The notes: a model not told the origin generated them from the sequence alone. A stretch of 64,000 nucleotides of DNA from Labilibaculum sp. (GCA_016342745.1 JAEINT010000003.1:186001-250000), one strand, 5' to 3'; positions 37,015 through 46,899 are shown, counted from the first letter of the stretch. Made by a program: numbers and translations.

Positions 37015-38159
37015 TCACTCGTCCTCAACTGCCCCCATTAAATGAGTTTATTCCTATGTTGGAAGATATTTGGGATAGCAGATGGTTAACGAATAATGGT
37101 AAATACCATGAGGAATTTGAAAAAGCTTTGGCTATTTTTCTAGGTGTTCCTTACGTTTCTTTATTTGCTAATGGCACGCTTGCATTAATGGCTGCGCTTC
37201 AGTGTTTGCGAGTTAAAGGTGAGGTGATTACAACTCCTTATAGTTTTGTTGCTACCACACATTCTTTATGGTGGAATGGTATAAAACCTGTTTTTGTTGA
37301 TATTGATACTGTTTATGGAAACTTGAATCCTGATTTAATAGAGGCAGCCATTACACCTGAAACAACCGCAATATTACCAGTACATGTTTATGGAAATCCT
37401 TGTAAAGTTGAAGCGATTCAGAACTTAGCCGATATTTACGGCTTAAAGGTGATTTATGATGCAGCTCATGCATTTGGTGTGAAGTTAAAAAATTCAAGTG
37501 TGCTAAATTATGGAGACTTGTCAATTTTAAGCTTTCATGCAACAAAAGTGTTCAATACCATAGAAGGAGGAGCAATAATTTCGCATGATTTAAAAACGAA
37601 GAAGAGAATCGATTTTTTGAAAAATTTTGGAATTGCTGATGAAACAACGGTAGTTGCTCCAGGAATTAATGCTAAAATGAATGAGTTGCAAGCAGCATAC
37701 GGAATGCTTCAATTAAAGTATTTCGATACTGCTATTGATGGTCGCAAGCACATAACAGATAAATATAAAGAGGGATTAGAAGATATAGCTGGTATTCGAT
37801 TTTTAAACGAGGCTACAAATGTTGATTACAATTACTCTTACTTCCCAATATTTGTGGATGAATTAGAATTTGGACGATCGAGAGATGATGTTTTCGAAGA
37901 ATTAAAGAAGTATGATATTTATGGAAGAAGATATTTTTATCCATTGATTAGTGAATTCTCCGCTTATCGAGGTTTACCTTCTGCGAAAGGTCTTGATGTT
38001 GCTTACGACTTGTCTCGTCAAGTAATTTGCCTTCCGCTTTATCCCGATTTAGCAGATGAGGTTGTTGAAACTATTGTTTCTATCATTCTGGAAATGTCAT
38101 TGGATGAAACGAAGAAAATCCCTGTTAAGATGCTGCATCAAATCAAAAGAAATAAATAG
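36993..38159 (+). CDS. DegT/DnrJ/EryC1/StrS sugar aminotransferase
   Basis: The 388-residue PLP enzyme probably aminates a nucleotide-linked 4-keto-6-deoxy sugar. Visible motifs are SLFANGTLALMAAL (substrate/PLP pocket), TTPYSFVATTHSLWWNG, VIYDAAHAFGV (PLP-binding Asp) and SFHATKVFNTIEGGA, where the Lys forms the internal aldimine. The opening RPQLPPLNEFIPMLEDIWDSRWLTNNG resembles VioA-like enzymes of Gram-negative surface polysaccharides. No sugar 4,6-dehydratase is in the window, so the keto-sugar must come from elsewhere. Confidence 0.92.
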   Translation: MEKRKILVTRPQLPPLNEFIPMLEDIWDSRWLTNNGKYHEEFEKALAIFLGVPYVSLFANGTLALMAALQCLRVKGEVITTPYSFVATTHSLWWNGIKPVFVDIDTVYGNLNPDLIEAAITPETTAILPVHVYGNPCKVEAIQNLADIYGLKVIYDAAHAFGVKLKNSSVLNYGDLSILSFHATKVFNTIEGGAIISHDLKTKKRIDFLKNFGIADETTVVAPGINAKMNELQAAYGMLQLKYFDTAIDGRKHITDKYKEGLEDIAGIRFLNEATNVDYNYSYFPIFVDELEFGRSRDDVFEELKKYDIYGRRYFYPLISEFSAYRGLPSAKGLDVAYDLSRQVICLPLYPDLADEVVETIVSIILEMSLDETKKIPVKMLHQIKRNK

Positions 38160-38201
38160 TAGTTAAGTTCAATTTATCGAGATTCCTGAAAAAAGCTCAA
38201 C

Positions 38202-39164
38202 ATGCAAAAACCATTTGTAAGCGTAAAAACCATAACCTATAATCATGAAAAATTCATTGCGCAGTGCATTGAAGGAATCATGATGCAAAAAACCAATTTT
38301 TCTTTTGAATACATAATTGGAGAAGATTGCAGTCCTGATAATACAATGAAGATCGTTCAGGAATATGCAGATCGTTATCCAGATGTAATTCGAGTAATTT
38401 CGAGTGAAAATAATGTTGGTGCAGCTGAGAATGATCATCGTACAGATTTGGCATGCCAAGGGAAATATGTAGCTTTTTGCGAAGGAGATGATTTTTGGAC
38501 AGATCCATATAAACTGCAGAAACAGGTTGATTTTTTAGAGACTAATCAAGAATATGGAATGATTCATTCTAGTTTTTCTTGTTTGAATGGGAATAAGTTA
38601 ATTGATGATGTGTGGCGAAAAAAAGAAATGCTGCAGGGAGATTTATTGGATCATTTAATAACAGGAAATTGTATTGCCACAGCTACTGTGTGTATGCGAA
38701 ATGAATTGTTGCAGAATATTCGTATTGGCGATCAGGTAATGGGAAATGAATGGAAAATGGGTGATTATCCACTTTGGATTGAAGTCGCAGCACAATCGAA
38801 AATTGCATACATGTCCGACGATACAATGACTTATCGAATTCATTCAGATTCGGCAACACATGCTCTTGATCTAAATGGTGATTTTAAATTTTTCAAGAAT
38901 CGTTACGAGATTAAAAATTTCTATGTGGATAAATTCAATAGAAAAAACCTGACCCCATTTTTGGAGAGAATGTATCACAAGGAATTACTTAAATATGCCA
39001 TCTTTTTTAAAGATGAAGTACTAAGGAAAGCTTGTCTAGACTATTTCAATACAAACAGGAACCGTAATGAATTGCCATATCTTCTATTTTCGAAGTATTC
39101 CTTTTTGGCACCTATATTTAGGTTTGTGTATTCCTTTAGAAAAAGGACGCAAACTTTAATTTAA
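38202..39164 (+). CDS. Glycosyltransferase family 2
   Basis: The 320-residue GT-A fold enzyme opens PFVSVKTITYNHEKFIAQCIEGI and has FEYIIGEDCSPDNTMKIV and FCEGDDFWTDPYKLQKQVDFLE (about 95-116), where EGDD supplies the metal-binding acidic residues. It is cytoplasmic and adds one sugar to the lipid-linked repeat. Donor and linkage are unknown. It is followed after 40 bp by an ATP-grasp gene. Confidence 0.92.
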   Translation: MQKPFVSVKTITYNHEKFIAQCIEGIMMQKTNFSFEYIIGEDCSPDNTMKIVQEYADRYPDVIRVISSENNVGAAENDHRTDLACQGKYVAFCEGDDFWTDPYKLQKQVDFLETNQEYGMIHSSFSCLNGNKLIDDVWRKKEMLQGDLLDHLITGNCIATATVCMRNELLQNIRIGDQVMGNEWKMGDYPLWIEVAAQSKIAYMSDDTMTYRIHSDSATHALDLNGDFKFFKNRYEIKNFYVDKFNRKNLTPFLERMYHKELLKYAIFFKDEVLRKACLDYFNTNRNRNELPYLLFSKYSFLAPIFRFVYSFRKRTQTLI

Positions 39165-39204
39165 ATACGGATTGTTTTTCATTTCGATTAAAAAAGCACA
39201 AAGC

Positions 39205-40410
39205 ATGAAATCAGATAAAAAAAAGTTACTAATGTTGGGTGGATCTCCTTTTCAGATTCCCTGCATTCAGTACGCAAAATTGGCAGGTTATTATGTTATT
39301 ACGTGCGATTATGCTCCAGGAAATCCGGGACATCAATTTGCCGATGAGTATGTAAATGTAAGTACAACAGACTTAAAAGCAGTTTTAAAGCTATCTAGAA
39401 AATTAGAAATTGATGGGATTCTGGCTTATGCATCTGATCCCGCGGCCCCAACTGCTGCTTATGTAGCAGAAAAAATGGGTTTACCAGGAAATTCATATAA
39501 ATCTGTTAAGATTTTATCAGAAAAAGACTTGTATCGCAGTTTTCTGCGTCAAAATAAGTTTAATACGCCATGGTACGGTGGCTTTAGTACTTTTAATGAT
39601 TTTTCTAGTAATTCCACAGATTTTACTTATCCAGTTTTGGTGAAGCCTGTAGATTCATCAGGAAGTAAAGGTATTACTTTGGTGAATGATTTATGGGAAA
39701 TGGGTGATGCGATTAATTATGCCATGAAATTTTCACGTTGTAAGCGTTTCATCGTAGAAGAGTTTATTGAAAAGAAATATCCACAATTAGATGGTGACAT
39801 ATTCGTATTTAATGGTGAGATAAGTGCTTATTATTTAGGTGATCAGCGTAACGATGAGAGTGTAAATCCATTTGTACCTTCGAGTATTAATTATCCATCC
39901 CTGTTGCCAGAGAATTTACACAAAAAGATAAAATCAGAACTTCAGCGTGCAATTGATTTGTTGAAAATTAAGTTTGGTGGTTTCAATATTGAGGTGATTA
40001 TTGATGCGAATGACAATATTTATTTAATAGAGATTGGTGCGCGCAATGGAGGGAATTGTATTCCGGAAATTATAAAATGTGCAAGCAATGTCGATATGAT
40101 TGAAATGAGTGTTGATGCTTGTATGGGAGTAGAGCCAACAATTAAAAATAGAAAAGAAATAGAGAAATTTTATACCACCTATGTTATCCATTCGAATGAG
40201 GATGGCAAATTTCGATCAATAAATTTGGATGATTCCATTACTGACTTTGTTTTGGATATTAAATTAATGGTAGAAAAAGGGGGAGATGTATTTCGGTTTA
40301 GTGGTTCCAATTGTACGGTTGGTGTTGGTTTATTGGAGTTTCCAAATCTTCATACTCGAGATCAGATAATGGACAATATTGAAGAATTAATTGCTGTAGA
40401 ATTGGAATAA
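39205..40410 (+). CDS. ATP-grasp ligase, copy A
   Basis: This 401-residue protein has a PreATP-grasp Rossmann-like domain (LLMLGGSPFQIPCIQYAKLAGYYV) and an ATP-grasp domain with YPVLVKPVDSSGSKGITLV (P-loop Lys), RFIVEEFIEK and GGFNIEVIIDANDNIYLIEIGARNGGNCIPE (metal-binding Glu and Asn). It forms an amide or carboxylate-amine bond at ATP cost, perhaps attaching an amino acid to a sugar. The ATG at 39205 is chosen over a TTG at 39172. Its stop codon abuts the start of the next gene (TAAATG), so the two probably work together. Confidence 0.88.
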   Translation: MKSDKKKLLMLGGSPFQIPCIQYAKLAGYYVITCDYAPGNPGHQFADEYVNVSTTDLKAVLKLSRKLEIDGILAYASDPAAPTAAYVAEKMGLPGNSYKSVKILSEKDLYRSFLRQNKFNTPWYGGFSTFNDFSSNSTDFTYPVLVKPVDSSGSKGITLVNDLWEMGDAINYAMKFSRCKRFIVEEFIEKKYPQLDGDIFVFNGEISAYYLGDQRNDESVNPFVPSSINYPSLLPENLHKKIKSELQRAIDLLKIKFGGFNIEVIIDANDNIYLIEIGARNGGNCIPEIIKCASNVDMIEMSVDACMGVEPTIKNRKEIEKFYTTYVIHSNEDGKFRSINLDDSITDFVLDIKLMVEKGGDVFRFSGSNCTVGVGLLEFPNLHTRDQIMDNIEELIAVELE

Positions 40411-41367
40411 ATGAGAGATAGAGCAATAGGAGGTTATTTTGAGTTAGAGAATCGGGTTGAATCGGAATATCACCAGAATTTAATTCGCTTAAATTCTGGT
40501 CGAAACTGTATCGAATATATTCTTCGAGCAAGAGGGTACAAGAAGATTTATATTCCACGTTATAGTTGTTTGGCTGTAAAAGAACCAATTCTTAAACTAG
40601 GAATAAAATACGAACTTTATTCTATTAATAGTGAGTTAGAACCACAGGAAATTAAGATTTTAAATGATGACGAAGCCTTTTTAATCATTAATTATTTTGG
40701 CTTAAAAGGAGAATATATAAAATCAATAAGCAAGAGTGTTAAGAATTTAATCGTAGACAATTCTCAAGCATTTTTTGAACAACCAATTCCAAGTATCGAT
40801 ACCTTCTATTCTGCTAGAAAATTTTTTGGTGTTCCTGATGGTGCTTATTTAAGTACCAATTGCATGTTACGGGAAGATTTATCAAGAGATATATCATGGA
40901 ATAGAAGTGAATTTCTTTTAAGAAGATTAGAGAATGGAGCCCAAGACGGGTACAAAAGCTTTCAGGATAACGAGCAATATTTGTGTGGGCAAGAAATGAA
41001 AATAATGTCCAAGCTAACCACTCGTTTACTTGCTAGTATTGATTATAAGGAGGTGAAAAAGAGACGAATTCAAAATTTTCAATATGTGCACTTAAAACTT
41101 GCTTCCATTAACCACTTGCATATTGTTGAAAAAGATATTATTGGCCCAATGATTTATCCTTTTTTAGTTGAATCTGGCGAAATTCGAAACGAATTGATCA
41201 AACAGAAAATATTTGTAGCGACTTATTGGCCTAATGTTTTGAATGAGAACAAGAAGAATAGTATAGAATACAAGTTTGCGAGTAATTTATTAGCCTTGCC
41301 TATTGATCAACGATATGGCTTATTGGATATGGATCGTATATGTAGTGTATTAAAACCCCTAATGTAA
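40411..41367 (+). CDS. Reduced DegT-like PLP-fold protein
   Basis: The 318-residue protein is shorter than DegT aminotransferases (about 360-400) and divergent. Recognisable elements are RLNSGRNCIEYILRARG (27-42, PLP-phosphate pocket), a conserved IPRYSC, VDNSQAFFE with Asp116 (pyridine-N partner) and FYSARKFFGVPDGAYLS with Lys137 in the internal-aldimine position. PLP binding is therefore plausible and the protein may be an active transaminase or lyase. It begins directly after the ATP-grasp stop codon and ends 2 bp before the polymerase gene. The substrate is unknown. Confidence 0.7.
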   Translation: MRDRAIGGYFELENRVESEYHQNLIRLNSGRNCIEYILRARGYKKIYIPRYSCLAVKEPILKLGIKYELYSINSELEPQEIKILNDDEAFLIINYFGLKGEYIKSISKSVKNLIVDNSQAFFEQPIPSIDTFYSARKFFGVPDGAYLSTNCMLREDLSRDISWNRSEFLLRRLENGAQDGYKSFQDNEQYLCGQEMKIMSKLTTRLLASIDYKEVKKRRIQNFQYVHLKLASINHLHIVEKDIIGPMIYPFLVESGEIRNELIKQKIFVATYWPNVLNENKKNSIEYKFASNLLALPIDQRYGLLDMDRICSVLKPLM

Positions 41368-41369
41368 AC

Positions 41370-42629
41370 ATGAGGTACGTTGAGTTAGCAATATGGATGG
41401 TATTGTTTTTCATTGCTTTTTTCTTGAAAAGCTATACTGTTGGTGGGCAGGAAATGGCTTATCTATGGAAACTACCATTAATCGTATTTCTTTTTGTTGG
41501 TGTACTAGGTCAAAAGGTAAATTATAACTTTTTGATATTAGGCTATGTATTCGCAATCAAGAATTTAGTAAGCACATCTTTTTTTGATTACCCCGTTGAT
41601 GCGATCATCAATTTTTCGAAATACTTAACAATTCCTTTAGTAGTTCATTGGATTTATTTGAATATTAATAGTTTAGAAGCTTTAAAGAAGTTGCGCTTGA
41701 TTCCACTTTATTTAGCTGCTTTTTTAATTATAGCGAACATCCCATATTATTTAGGCGTATTTTCTGCTCCAGTTAGTAAAACAATGCTTTGGATGGAAGA
41801 TACCAAATTGGATGGATTGGTGGGGATTTTAGGAGCACCTCATTATACTTCTGCATTATTATCGATCGCTTGTATTATTCTTTTAGAGCACATTGTAAAA
41901 AAACGAAGTGATCTATTGGTAAATTTTGTTTTGGCTCCCATATTGGTTTTAGGTCTGTTTTTTCTTTTTAAAACCTATACAAGAACAGGCTGGTTGATGT
42001 TTGTTATTGGAGTTACCATATTATTTGGTCGAAAAATATCATTTAAAGATGCTGGTAAAATCTTAGCTGGATGTGTTCTTTTGATAGGTGGTTTAATATT
42101 CTTATTTCAAACCAATGAGGGATTTCGCAGAAGGGTAATGGATGATCGGGCTGGGCAGGAAGATAAGTCAGCTTATGAGACTGTAGGCTCAGGTCGATTA
42201 CAAATTGCAGAGGTTTACTTAGAGAATTTATACGAGAGTAATTTTGCGACCTACTTAATTGGTATGGGAATGCAAGAATCACAAAATAGATATGAGAAAA
42301 AAGACGGAATGCCTCTTTTTGCGCACAATGGCTTTGTTCAAACTTTGGTAGATAATGGCATTCTAGGCTTTTTACTTTATTTGCTTTTTCTCTTTTCGGT
42401 ATTCAAACAAATTTCAAAGTCGGAAAGTAGTTATAATCAGTTGGCCGTGGCACTCTTTTTCATGTTTATATCTTGTCTGGTAACGCAGCAAGCCAATTAT
42501 TTTTTATTGGATGTTTTTCTTTCTCTATTTATTGGAATTACGATAATTGAAAGTCGTGTTAATCAGTACATCGAGTATAAGCATCATAGAGATAGAAATG
42601 AATTAATCGAGAAATCATTTAGCATTTAG
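41370..42629 (+). CDS. O-antigen polymerase/ligase-like membrane protein (Wzy)
   Basis: The 419-residue protein has about 10-12 hydrophobic helices and one long hydrophilic loop (about 245-315, RRRVMDDRAGQEDKSAYETVGSGR...AHNGFVQTLVDNG) of the kind found in Wzy_C/O-antigen ligase family proteins, with conserved GSGR and HN.....L.. features. It is the only such protein in the locus, so polymerisation of the repeat unit in the periplasm is the likely role. It lies between glycan-modifying genes with gaps of 2 and 7 bp. Confidence 0.85.
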   Translation: MRYVELAIWMVLFFIAFFLKSYTVGGQEMAYLWKLPLIVFLFVGVLGQKVNYNFLILGYVFAIKNLVSTSFFDYPVDAIINFSKYLTIPLVVHWIYLNINSLEALKKLRLIPLYLAAFLIIANIPYYLGVFSAPVSKTMLWMEDTKLDGLVGILGAPHYTSALLSIACIILLEHIVKKRSDLLVNFVLAPILVLGLFFLFKTYTRTGWLMFVIGVTILFGRKISFKDAGKILAGCVLLIGGLIFLFQTNEGFRRRVMDDRAGQEDKSAYETVGSGRLQIAEVYLENLYESNFATYLIGMGMQESQNRYEKKDGMPLFAHNGFVQTLVDNGILGFLLYLLFLFSVFKQISKSESSYNQLAVALFFMFISCLVTQQANYFLLDVFLSLFIGITIIESRVNQYIEYKHHRDRNELIEKSFSI

Positions 42630-42636
42630 TTTATAC

Positions 42637-43710
42637 ATGTATCGTTTTCAAATTATCACATTAGAAGATCTTAAGGAGATTGATTACTCAGGTAGTTTTC
42701 CGAGTAATCAATTCAACTGGATTTACAATTGGTTTAGTGTTTTCGAAAAGGTTGAAAATAATGTGTTGGGGTTTGATAAAAAAGTCTTCATTATTGCAAG
42801 TTTTAAGGAAAATAAATTAGTTGCAATTGTTCCTTTGGTGAGATTATATCGGACCTACTTAAAGTATATCAAAATTGAATTTTTAGAGTTTTTAGGCCAG
42901 CAATGGTCCAACCTAGGAAATGATATAATTGCCTTGGATGAATTGCATGATTCTTTTGCATCAGATTTAGCTTTATGGACACGAAAAAACATTAAATATC
43001 ACTTTTTATTTTTAAAATATCTACCCCAGAATTCGATCCTTACAAAGAAGTATAAACTTTTTAATTATGCAGGAGCACCATTTATCCAGGTAGATAAACA
43101 TGAAGACTATGAGGGCTTTGCAAAAAATGTATACTCTAGAAAGTTTCGAGAAGATTTACGACGAACATTGCGAAAGATAAAAAAGGATGGGTTTGAGTTT
43201 GAAATTTGCTACGAAGAAATCAATCAAGAAAGCTTGCAAGAAATCAGAAGAATTGCAAAATCAAAAATGACAGATGGGAAAAGTTTTTTATATGGAGATG
43301 TAGAAAAAACACAATTCCATTTAAAAATGTATGAGTGTTTTCCATCACATGTAGTATTTGTTAAGTTCAACAATAAGGCTGTAGCCTACGCAACAAGTAT
43401 CGATTGGAAAGGCGAAAGAATTGGAATAGACGCAGCTTTTGATCGAGATTATCGGAAATATGGTGCTGGCATACATTGCATCGATACAACTATCCAAACC
43501 AGCTTTAAAGATAAAAAGGAGAAATTGTCCTTTGGCTTAGGATTAGATACTTACAAATTTCAGTTTACGGATCAAATTGATCGATACTTTATGTGTTTTG
43601 ATTTTAAATATAGATTGAAATCACTGGTGGCTTTACCTTATTTTTTATATCGACTAAAGAAAGAAGATCGAGCGGTGATGGGCAAACTTGAAAGTGCTCA
43701 GGGAAAGTAG
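42637..43710 (+). CDS. FemAB/GNAT-like acyltransferase, copy 1
   Basis: This 357-residue protein of the CelD/BcsL-FemAB acyltransferase type has a duplicated GNAT fold. Typical parts are ENKLVAIVPLVRL, EFLEFLGQQWSNLGND, the central FREDLRRTLRKIKKDGFEFEI and HVVFVKFNNKAVAYATSIDWKGERIGIDAAFDRDYRKYGAGIHCIDTTIQ. It probably N- or O-acylates a sugar or attaches an amino-acyl group. The gene is followed by a close paralogue, indicating tandem duplication. Donor and acceptor are unknown. Confidence 0.85.
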   Translation: MYRFQIITLEDLKEIDYSGSFPSNQFNWIYNWFSVFEKVENNVLGFDKKVFIIASFKENKLVAIVPLVRLYRTYLKYIKIEFLEFLGQQWSNLGNDIIALDELHDSFASDLALWTRKNIKYHFLFLKYLPQNSILTKKYKLFNYAGAPFIQVDKHEDYEGFAKNVYSRKFREDLRRTLRKIKKDGFEFEICYEEINQESLQEIRRIAKSKMTDGKSFLYGDVEKTQFHLKMYECFPSHVVFVKFNNKAVAYATSIDWKGERIGIDAAFDRDYRKYGAGIHCIDTTIQTSFKDKKEKLSFGLGLDTYKFQFTDQIDRYFMCFDFKYRLKSLVALPYFLYRLKKEDRAVMGKLESAQGK

Positions 43711-43765
43711 TTTGCTTATTCTTTCATGCTATTAACTAGATGTTTAAGATTTAATTATTCCAAAA

Positions 43766-44842
43766 ATGTATAGTTTCAAACAAGTTTCTCTTAAAGATTT
43801 AGAGAGAATTAAATATGAAAGTAAAATGCTTTGTTGTGATTTTGAATGGATTACAAATTGGTATTCTACTTTTGGGAAAGTTGAAAACAATGTACTTGGA
43901 TATCATAAAACACCATACATTGTTACTGCCTACAAAGATGATGTTTTAGTTGCCATTGTTCCTCTCGTAAAATTAGATAGGAAGTATTGCAAATGTATAA
44001 AACTGGAATTTGTGGAATTTTTAGGACAGCAATGGGGAAGTTCTGGAAACGATGTGATCACTCTTGAATCCTTAGGTCGTTCGTTTGCTCAAGAACTAAG
44101 CGATTGGGTGAAGAAGAATATTAATTATCATTTTTTGTTCCTAAAGTACTTGCCTAAAACAACGGTCTTAAGTGAGAAATATAAATTGTACCATTATGCG
44201 GGAGAGCCTTTTATACCGGTAAATAGATATGCTGGTTACGAGGATTTTTTACTGAAAGCTTACGCGAAAAGATTCAGAAAACAATTGGATCGTACACTTC
44301 GAAAAATAAAACGTGATGGTTTCGAATTAGAGCTATCAACAGAAGAAATTAACGATGCCAATTTCAAGGAAATAAAGAGAATATCAAAAACGAAAATATC
44401 AGATGGAAAAGGTTTTGTTTACGGTGATCCTGATAAAGAAGCCTTTTATTTAAAGATGTTTAAGATTTATCAATCGAATGTTCAATTTGTAAAATTCAAC
44501 AAGCAAGCTATTGCGTATGTAATTAATATCGATTTTAAGGATCAAAGATTAGCAATAGATTGCGCATTTGATCGTGATTACAAGACATATGGAGCAGGAA
44601 TTCATTGCATGAATTTTAACATCCAGAACAGTTTCAAAAATGGATATGAGAATTATTCATTTGGAGTAGGCTTGGACCCATATAAATTTCAATTTACAAA
44701 TCAGGCAAAGAGTACTTATATGTGTTTCGATTATAAATTTCGCTTTAAATCATTACTTGCCTTACCGTATTTGTTATACCGAGTAAAAAGAACAGATCAT
44801 ATTGTTTTAGATCAATTACAAAAGCAGGCTCATCATGAATAG
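43766..44842 (+). CDS. FemAB/GNAT-like acyltransferase, copy 2
   Basis: The 358-residue paralogue of the preceding gene is collinear over its whole length, sharing KVENNVLG, VAIVPLVKL, EFLGQQWGSSGND, NYHFLFLKYLP, RKIKRDGFELEL and AFDRDYKTYGAGIHC. By eye more than half of the residues match. It lies 55 bp after copy 1 and its 3' end overlaps the deacetylase gene by 8 bp. Divergence between the copies suggests different acyl donors or acceptor positions. The function is inferred from family only. Confidence 0.85.
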   Translation: MYSFKQVSLKDLERIKYESKMLCCDFEWITNWYSTFGKVENNVLGYHKTPYIVTAYKDDVLVAIVPLVKLDRKYCKCIKLEFVEFLGQQWGSSGNDVITLESLGRSFAQELSDWVKKNINYHFLFLKYLPKTTVLSEKYKLYHYAGEPFIPVNRYAGYEDFLLKAYAKRFRKQLDRTLRKIKRDGFELELSTEEINDANFKEIKRISKTKISDGKGFVYGDPDKEAFYLKMFKIYQSNVQFVKFNKQAIAYVINIDFKDQRLAIDCAFDRDYKTYGAGIHCMNFNIQNSFKNGYENYSFGVGLDPYKFQFTNQAKSTYMCFDYKFRFKSLLALPYLLYRVKRTDHIVLDQLQKQAHHE

Positions 44843-45770
44843 CTTCAAAAAAAAGATAGGAGATTTATTAGGCTTCATCGTTATTCTGTTGTTTAAAAAT
44901 AAGGGTTTAAAGAAGTTTGATAAGCATGTCTTATCAATTTACTTTCACAATCCATCATCTTTTTTATTTAAGGGAATTGTTCGCTTTTTAAGAAGAAATA
45001 ATTTTAGGTTTATATCAGAGAGTGAGATGCTTATCATGAAGCGTACTAGACTAGAGATAGACGAAAGAATGGTATTTATTTCATTTGATGATGGCTGGAA
45101 AGGGAATCTGAAATTACTTCCTACAATTGAGAAATATCAAATCCCGATCACAATTTTTGTGCCCGTAAAGCCTGTTGTAACTGGAAATTTTTGGTGGGAA
45201 TATGCACCTTTTATAATAAAGGAATTTGATGAAATAACGAGCTTAGAAGATTTAAAAGTGATGAGGAACAGCCAAAGAGTAGCATATGTAAATAAGGTTG
45301 TTGCCAAGCATGATTTAAAAAGATCAGCAATAGATTTAAGTGATTTACAACTTTTGCACAAACACCCTTTGATAACTATTGGCTCGCATACCTACCATCA
45401 TCCAATAAGTATAAAGTGTACTGAGGAAGAGTTGGCTTTTGAGTATTCCGATTCAAAAAAGACCTTGGAAGCTTGGTTGAACACCGAAATTAAATCTTTT
45501 GCCTATCCGAATGGAGATTACGATGAGAGAGATTTGGAATTGTTAAGTGAAAATAATTATCAAATTGCATTTACGACTAATCCTGCTTTGGAAACAGATG
45601 ATTTGGGAATTTACGAAGTGCCAAGAGTATCGATAAACACCAAAGGAGGTAAATATGAGAATATATCTCGTATGCTCGGCTTATGGCATCAGTATGTTCA
45701 ACCTGTTCAGCAAAGATTTAAATCAGATCGTAAAAATATATCTGTTCAAGTAATTGATCAATATTCGTAG
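44835..45770 (+). CDS. Polysaccharide deacetylase (NodB/CE4), copy A
   Basis: The 311-residue protein has an N-terminal hydrophobic segment (IGDLLGFIVILLF) and a NodB domain with motif 1 ISFDDGWKGN (catalytic Asp-Asp), motif 2 IGSHTYHHP (metal-binding His pair) and FAYPNGDYDERDLELL. It removes acetyl groups from N-acetylated sugars of the polymer or its lipid-linked precursor. It overlaps the upstream acyltransferase by 8 bp, coupling de- and re-acylation steps in one translational unit. Confidence 0.9.
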   Translation: MNSFKKKIGDLLGFIVILLFKNKGLKKFDKHVLSIYFHNPSSFLFKGIVRFLRRNNFRFISESEMLIMKRTRLEIDERMVFISFDDGWKGNLKLLPTIEKYQIPITIFVPVKPVVTGNFWWEYAPFIIKEFDEITSLEDLKVMRNSQRVAYVNKVVAKHDLKRSAIDLSDLQLLHKHPLITIGSHTYHHPISIKCTEEELAFEYSDSKKTLEAWLNTEIKSFAYPNGDYDERDLELLSENNYQIAFTTNPALETDDLGIYEVPRVSINTKGGKYENISRMLGLWHQYVQPVQQRFKSDRKNISVQVIDQYS

Positions 45771-45816
45771 GTAAAAGTAAAGAGGGGCAAAATTATTATT
45801 CGATCGAAAATTTAAA

Positions 45817-46899
45817 ATGAAAGAAGTTTTATTTATAGCGCCAGGCAATAAAAATAGCAAAGGTGGAATAGGATTGTGTGTAAACAATTATTCGAAATAC
45901 ATCAATCCATTTAAGCTTATTGTTACGCATCGCTTTGACTCGAAAGTGTTGAATACGATATGGTTCCCTTTGTGTGTTTTGGAGCTCTTCTTTCGTTTGT
46001 TAATCGATTCGGAAATTAAAATTGTTCATATTCACGGAGCATCAAAAGGTAGTTTCTATCGGAAATACATCTTGTTTTCATTAGTTGATAAGTTATTCCA
46101 TAAAAAGATTATTTATCATGTTCATGGTGGCGGTTTTAGAGATTTTTATCTGGAGTCATCAAAATTTATTCAAAAGCGAGTTCGCTATGTTGTGAACAGC
46201 GCCGATGTTTTACTTTGTTTATCCGAAAAGTGGAGGCTTTTCTTTTCCAGTGCATTTAAAGCCAAGAGAATTGAAATATTAAATAACATGATCATTCCAC
46301 CTAAAAAATCAAATCAACTCCAGATTGAAGGTGAATTACAATTGCTATTTCTGGGTTTAATTGGAGATAACAAAGGAATTTTTGACCTGCTAAAAACTTT
46401 AGCAAAAAATCGGGAAGTATTTACAGGGAAAATCAATTTAAGAATTGCTGGAAATGGAGAAGTATCAAGACTAAAGCAAGCAATTTCAAATTGGAAATTA
46501 GATGAAATAGTTCAGTTTGTAGGTTGGGTTGATGCTGAAAAGAAAGACGAATTGTTGAGGTCATCTCATGTATTTATTTTGCCATCATACAAGGAAGGAT
46601 TACCGCTATCCATTTTGGAAGCAATGAGTTATTCTCTTCCGATTATATCGAGTAATGCAGGAGGAATTCCTGATTTAATACACAAATATAAAAATGGAAT
46701 TTTAGTTGATGCAGGTAATCAACAAGAGATTAAAAATGCCATTTTGAGGTTGTTAGACAAAAAAAACCTTATCCAGGTTTACTCTGAAAGGTCAGCAAAA
46801 GGTGTTGTTGATTTTTATCCACACAGCGTATTAAAAACTCTATTTACTATCTACCATGAGTTACAGGGGAGTAAGGGATTACTTATTGAGCAAAATTAA
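45817..46899 (+). CDS. Glycosyltransferase family 4
   Basis: This 360-residue GT-B enzyme has the N-terminal KEVLFIAPGNKNSKGGIGLCVNNY (glycine-rich), KIIYHVHGGGFRDFY and the C-terminal retaining-GT signature FILPSYKEGLPLSILEAMSYSLPII with the EX7E pair, then SSNAGGIPDLI. It transfers one sugar in repeat-unit assembly. The last 44 bp overlap the start of the next gene in another frame. Donor unknown. Confidence 0.92.
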   Translation: MKEVLFIAPGNKNSKGGIGLCVNNYSKYINPFKLIVTHRFDSKVLNTIWFPLCVLELFFRLLIDSEIKIVHIHGASKGSFYRKYILFSLVDKLFHKKIIYHVHGGGFRDFYLESSKFIQKRVRYVVNSADVLLCLSEKWRLFFSSAFKAKRIEILNNMIIPPKKSNQLQIEGELQLLFLGLIGDNKGIFDLLKTLAKNREVFTGKINLRIAGNGEVSRLKQAISNWKLDEIVQFVGWVDAEKKDELLRSSHVFILPSYKEGLPLSILEAMSYSLPIISSNAGGIPDLIHKYKNGILVDAGNQQEIKNAILRLLDKKNLIQVYSERSAKGVVDFYPHSVLKTLFTIYHELQGSKGLLIEQN

